From positions 62,001 through 126,000 of the forward strand of contig CAWAJR010000006.1 in the NCBI GenBank assembly GCA_963782465.1: a stretch of 64,000 bases of DNA, in the 5' to 3' direction. Under the pieces are notes generated by a model that did not search any database, was not told the origin of the DNA, and saw only the letters and a program-made list of their open reading frames with translations. The position numbers and the translations under genes were made by a program. Below are positions 61,310 through 64,000 of this stretch, piece after piece. Origin of the DNA: JAODBJ01 sp963782465. GTDB lineage: Bacteria > Actinomycetota > Acidimicrobiia > IMCC26256 > PALSA-610. Position 1 is the first letter of the stretch, and the number at the start of each line of letters is the position of its first letter.

Positions 61310-62517
61310 GCGACTTCGACCTCGACGTGTTGCGCGATCCCGACCCGCCGGTTCCCGGCCCGGCGGAACGGGCCGCCGTGCGCGACCGCGCCGCCAGGTT
61401 GCGAAGGCGCGTGTACACGGGACGGGGTGCGATCGCGTTCGTGGTCGCGCTCGCGGTCGCGCTGGCGGGCGTCGCGGTGGCCGCGCGCAACGACGGGCGG
61501 GAGGCGATCGTCACCTCGCCGCCCGCTCCGACCACCACGCCGTCGACACCCGCACCCCCGCACCTCGACCCTGCGCTCTCGAAGTGTTTCCCTTCAGTCC
61601 AGACGGTTGCCGGGCCGGCCCCCACGGGCGCGATCAGCGGAGTCCCGGCGAACCTGCCACGACTCCTGATCCTGTCGCGGGACGGCACGATCCGGGTCCT
61701 CGACGGCGCGCGCCTGACGACGTGGTCGTCGTCGCGCCCGTACGTGTGGGCGCGCTTCGCCAACGACGGCACGATCTATGCCAGCCGCGTGACGGCCCGG
61801 CCGAACGCGGTCGTGATCGACCACCTCCTCGCACCCGACCGCGTGGCGGTCGCGGCGGTACGGCTTCCGTTCACGGTGAAAACGGGCGCGCCGCGCGGCT
61901 ACTGCCCGATCGACGGCTACCTCGCAACCTTCGCCATCAACACCGCGGGCCTCGTGCTCGAGCGCCACTTGCCCGGTCCGTGGGACCACAGCTGCCCGGC
62001 GCCGGGAACGACCGACGCGAACGGGTTGGGACCGTGCACGTCGCCCGAGGCCGTGAGCCCCGAAGTACGCGCCGGCGGGTTCGCGACCGAGCCGCAGGGC
62101 ATCGACGCCGGAGAGACCGGCGGGATGGAGAACATCGTGAGCGACGCCCGCAATGGTGCGGCATTCGCGAGCGTCGGGACCGACGGCGTCTTCGTGGTCC
62201 GGCCCGGCGCAACGCCCTCGTGCTGCTTCGGCGGTTGGAAGGGCATCGGTTTCGCGCTGTCGGACGACGGATCGCAGATCGCGTGGTCGTCCGACGGTCA
62301 CGGGATCGCGGTGCTGGCCTTCCACGACCAGAACCACCCGCACGGGCTCGCGTGGCGCGCCGCCGACCGCATCACCGCGATGACGTGGGCGGGCGACACC
62401 CTCGCGGTCGTCCACGGCGGCCATCTCACCTTCGTGGGCACCTCGGGGACCAACGCCGCGACCGACGTGCACGGCGTGTCGCTGCGCGGTACCCGCACCC
62501 TCGACTTCGCGCCGTAA
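61306..62517 (+). CDS. Membrane protein partner of the sigma factor (putative anti-sigma)
   Basis: 403 residues. Short cytosolic head (about 38 residues, AVRDRAARLRRRV), one membrane helix (IAFVVALAVALAGVAVAA, about 43-60), a Pro/Thr-rich linker and a large extracytoplasmic domain with beta-propeller-like pieces (LILSRDGTIRVLDGA, IAWSSDGHGIAVLAF) and several Cys. No zinc HxxxCxxC anti-sigma motif is seen. Coupling to the sigma gene is the main argument for the role. Confidence 0.7.
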   Translation: MSDFDLDVLRDPDPPVPGPAERAAVRDRAARLRRRVYTGRGAIAFVVALAVALAGVAVAARNDGREAIVTSPPAPTTTPSTPAPPHLDPALSKCFPSVQTVAGPAPTGAISGVPANLPRLLILSRDGTIRVLDGARLTTWSSSRPYVWARFANDGTIYASRVTARPNAVVIDHLLAPDRVAVAAVRLPFTVKTGAPRGYCPIDGYLATFAINTAGLVLERHLPGPWDHSCPAPGTTDANGLGPCTSPEAVSPEVRAGGFATEPQGIDAGETGGMENIVSDARNGAAFASVGTDGVFVVRPGATPSCCFGGWKGIGFALSDDGSQIAWSSDGHGIAVLAFHDQNHPHGLAWRAADRITAMTWAGDTLAVVHGGHLTFVGTSGTNAATDVHGVSLRGTRTLDFAP

Positions 62518-62520
62518 CCC

Positions 62521-62582
62521 CCTCGCCGGGTTGTGACAGTTGTGCCCCCGTACGGGGGTGTAACCGTCACAACCCGGCGAGG
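62521..62582. repeat. 62-bp near-perfect palindrome, copy 2
   Basis: 21-bp arms (62521-62541 and 62562-62582) with a single mismatch; inner CCCCCGTACGGGGG as in copy 1. It begins 4 bp after the anti-sigma stop, and ends 46 bp before the acetyltransferase start. Could terminate the sigma operon, but copy 1 cannot, so a shared DNA-level role is possible. Confidence 0.85.
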
Positions 62583-62628
62583 GGGGCGGTGAACCCCTAG
62601 CGTGGGCGGCGGACCGTGCGAGGAGGCG

Positions 62629-63180
62629 ATGGTGGCATCAACCGACGGTGTCGGGTGGTACGCGCTCGTGCGCGAAGACCTCCGCACCCACAACGGCGAG
62701 TTGAGCTCTCCCGGGTTCCAGGCGGTGGCCGTCTACCGGTTCGGGCGTTACGCCCACTCGTTGACCGGCCCGGTCGGCCTGGTGCTGCGGCGGGTGCACC
62801 GCGTCCTCTACATCCTCGTCCGTAACTTCTACGGGATCGACATGCCGGCCGGCGCGGTGATCGGCCGACGCTTCTACATCAGCCACCCGCACGGGGTGAT
62901 CGTCAACTCGAAAGCAGTGTTCGGCGACGACTGCGCGCTCAGCCACAGCGTCACGATCGGGATCGGCATCCGGGGCAAGGACTCGGTGCCGCACTTCGGC
63001 GACCGGGTGTCGATCGGCCCCGGCGCGGTCGTCGTCGGCCAGGTGAAGGTGGGCGACGACGTGCGCATCGGCCCCAATACCCTCGTGACGGGCGACGTGC
63101 CCTCCGGTTCCCACGTCGCCCAGAAACCGTCGCGCGCGCTCCAACTCGCCCGCAGCACGGGCGTCGCGGAAGTCACATGA
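62629..63180 (+). CDS. Serine acetyltransferase-like hexapeptide protein
   Basis: 183 residues; ATG 62629 or GTG 62632 (the latter better spaced from AGGAGG). A TAGCGT -10-like box is at 62598-62603. N-terminal helical part (VREDLRTHNGELSSPGFQAVAVYRFGRYAH) then left-handed helix repeats with HPHGVIVNSKAVFGDDCALSHSVTIG. Closest to CysE-like enzymes, including those of polysaccharide clusters. No cysK nearby. Confidence 0.83.
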   Translation: MVASTDGVGWYALVREDLRTHNGELSSPGFQAVAVYRFGRYAHSLTGPVGLVLRRVHRVLYILVRNFYGIDMPAGAVIGRRFYISHPHGVIVNSKAVFGDDCALSHSVTIGIGIRGKDSVPHFGDRVSIGPGAVVVGQVKVGDDVRIGPNTLVTGDVPSGSHVAQKPSRALQLARSTGVAEVT

Positions 63181-64000
63181 GGGCACGGCGCACGACGGGA
63201 TAGAGGTAGCGGACGAGGAACGCGAGGGCGAGCGCGGCGAGCAGCACGATGAGCGCGGCGCCGGAACGTGCGAGGAGCCATTCGACCGACGTCGTGAACC
63301 CCGAACGGGCGTCGGCCCACGCCTTGGCCAGACCGGTCTGCTGCTTGTGTGTCGCGGCCGGCTTCACGTTCGCCGGCTTCTCGGCGAGCGCCACCGCGAT
63401 CGACGAGTACGACGCCTGATCGCCCAGCAGGTTGATCTTGCCCTGCAGCTGGTCGATCTCCGACTGCACCGCGGTGATGCGGTCGCGGACTGCGAGGATG
63501 TCGCCGATCGACTGCGCGTGCGACAGGACGACGAGCAACGCGTCGCGCTCGCCCGTCGCGGCCTGTAACTGCGCCTGCAAGTTGGTGTACTGCGCGGTGA
63601 CGTCGGTGCCGGTCTCGCTGTCGTTCAGGACCTTGACGCCGGGCAACCTCCGGAGCCGGGCGATCGCCGTGTTGAACTCCGCGACGGGCACGCGTAGCGC
63701 GATGCTCGCCGACGGGTCGGTGCCGCCGTAACTCGTTTGCGAGTTCGACACGTACCCGCCGAGCCCGGTCGCAACGGCGGTGACGCGGCTCACCGCGCTG
63801 GGCAACGTCGCGTGCGGCACTTGCAGGTCGAGCGCCGCCGTCTTCACGATCTTGGCCCCGTCGACCGGAGCGCTGCTCGACGACGACGACGGGGGCTGGG
63901 ACGTCGAGCCGGTCCCGACCGAAGGGGGCAGTGCCGGCAGCTCGGCGGTCGCGCCGCCCCGGGCTGCCGACTTCGGCGCGAGTGTCGGTGCCGACGCGAC
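63173..64000 (-). CDS. DUF4349 membrane protein, 5' end outside the window
   Basis: 275 residues visible; the frame is open to position 64000. A Ser/Pro-rich stretch precedes the DUF4349 core (KIVKTAALDLQVPHATLPSAVSRVTAVATGLGGYVSNSQTSYGG ... LALRVPVAEF-like IALRVPVAEFNTAIARL), a coiled coil (AVQSEIDQLQGKINLLGDQ) and a final membrane helix (ALIVLLAALALAFLVRYLY). Usually a lipoprotein-type N-terminus exists; it would lie upstream. Stop overlaps the acetyltransferase end by 8 bp, tail to tail. Confidence 0.85.
   Translation of the reverse strand, partial: VASAPTLAPKSAARGGATAELPALPPSVGTGSTSQPPSSSSSSAPVDGAKIVKTAALDLQVPHATLPSAVSRVTAVATGLGGYVSNSQTSYGGTDPSASIALRVPVAEFNTAIARLRRLPGVKVLNDSETGTDVTAQYTNLQAQLQAATGERDALLVVLSHAQSIGDILAVRDRITAVQSEIDQLQGKINLLGDQASYSSIAVALAEKPANVKPAATHKQQTGLAKAWADARSGFTTSVEWLLARSGAALIVLLAALALAFLVRYLYPVVRRALM

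Noticed and set aside
62521..62582. Ordinary rho-independent terminator only
   Set aside because: No U-tract on either strand, and an almost identical copy lies in a divergent promoter region where termination makes no sense.

Overview
The window is GC-rich DNA (roughly 70% GC by eye). It has many GTG starts, 4-bp ATGA/GTGA gene overlaps, and several genes whose TAnnnT -10 box lies 6-9 nt before the start codon, as in leaderless mRNAs. Gene content points to an actinobacterium, most likely an uncultured Acidimicrobiia-type lineage: large NAD-glutamate dehydrogenase, Cvn-type conservon, Flp/Tad pilus without a secretin, much CoA-thioester catabolism, DUF35/thiolase pairs. The lineage is inferred from content only; there is no rRNA or tRNA gene here. 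No gene-free stretch exceeds about 300 bases.

Layout. (1) 1-5.9 kb: zinc alcohol dehydrogenase (cut by the window edge), D-aminoacylase-like amidohydrolase, a secreted lipoprotein, and a MarR regulator coupled to a ClC-type channel. (2) 5.9-24.5 kb: catabolic region with two CaiB/BaiF CoA-transferases, an acyl-CoA synthetase, a divergent hydantoinase/oxoprolinase-type HyuB/HyuA pair, an acyltransferase, a thiolase-like (SCPx/Ltp) enzyme with two DUF35 partners, a fused double acyl-CoA dehydrogenase, a hydrolase, a ferredoxin, a PilZ protein and a sugar kinase. (3) 24.5-33.6 kb: HisN-like phosphatase, the 1610-residue NAD-glutamate dehydrogenase and a 14-repeat RCC1/Calx-beta exported protein. 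(4) 33.9-35.1 kb: acetyl-CoA acetyltransferase-type thiolase. (5) 35.2-41.6 kb: Flp/Tad pilus operon (cpaB-tadZ-tadA-tadB-tadC-flp-tadE-tadE-tadG-like), divergent from a small excisionase-type DNA-binding protein. (6) 42-47.6 kb: SDR, an unknown protein, an LLM flavin oxidoreductase, and a two-permease ABC exporter behind a leader with a terminator hairpin. (7) 47.7-53.9 kb: herA-sbcD-sbcC-nurA, a DNA-end-resection operon of archaeal type. (8) 53.9-58.3 kb: conservon (cvnA, cvnB, cvnD, no cvnC) whose last gene is an SMC-like protein lacking a Walker A motif. (9) 58.4-64 kb: ASCH protein, dienoyl-CoA-reductase-like SDR, enoyl-CoA hydratase, an ECF sigma factor with its membrane anti-sigma-type partner bracketed by two near-identical 54-62 bp palindromes, a serine-acetyltransferase-like protein and a DUF4349 protein.

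The features that best tie genes together are a recurring promoter operator, TGAC-N6-GTCA, at five promoters of CoA, amidohydrolase or alcohol-dehydrogenase genes; the flanking palindromes of the sigma operon; and the HerA/NurA/SbcCD operon. About ten genes or gene segments carry frameshifts that a single-base change would repair, several at GGGCCC tracts, so much of the apparent gene breakage is probably sequence error rather than biology.
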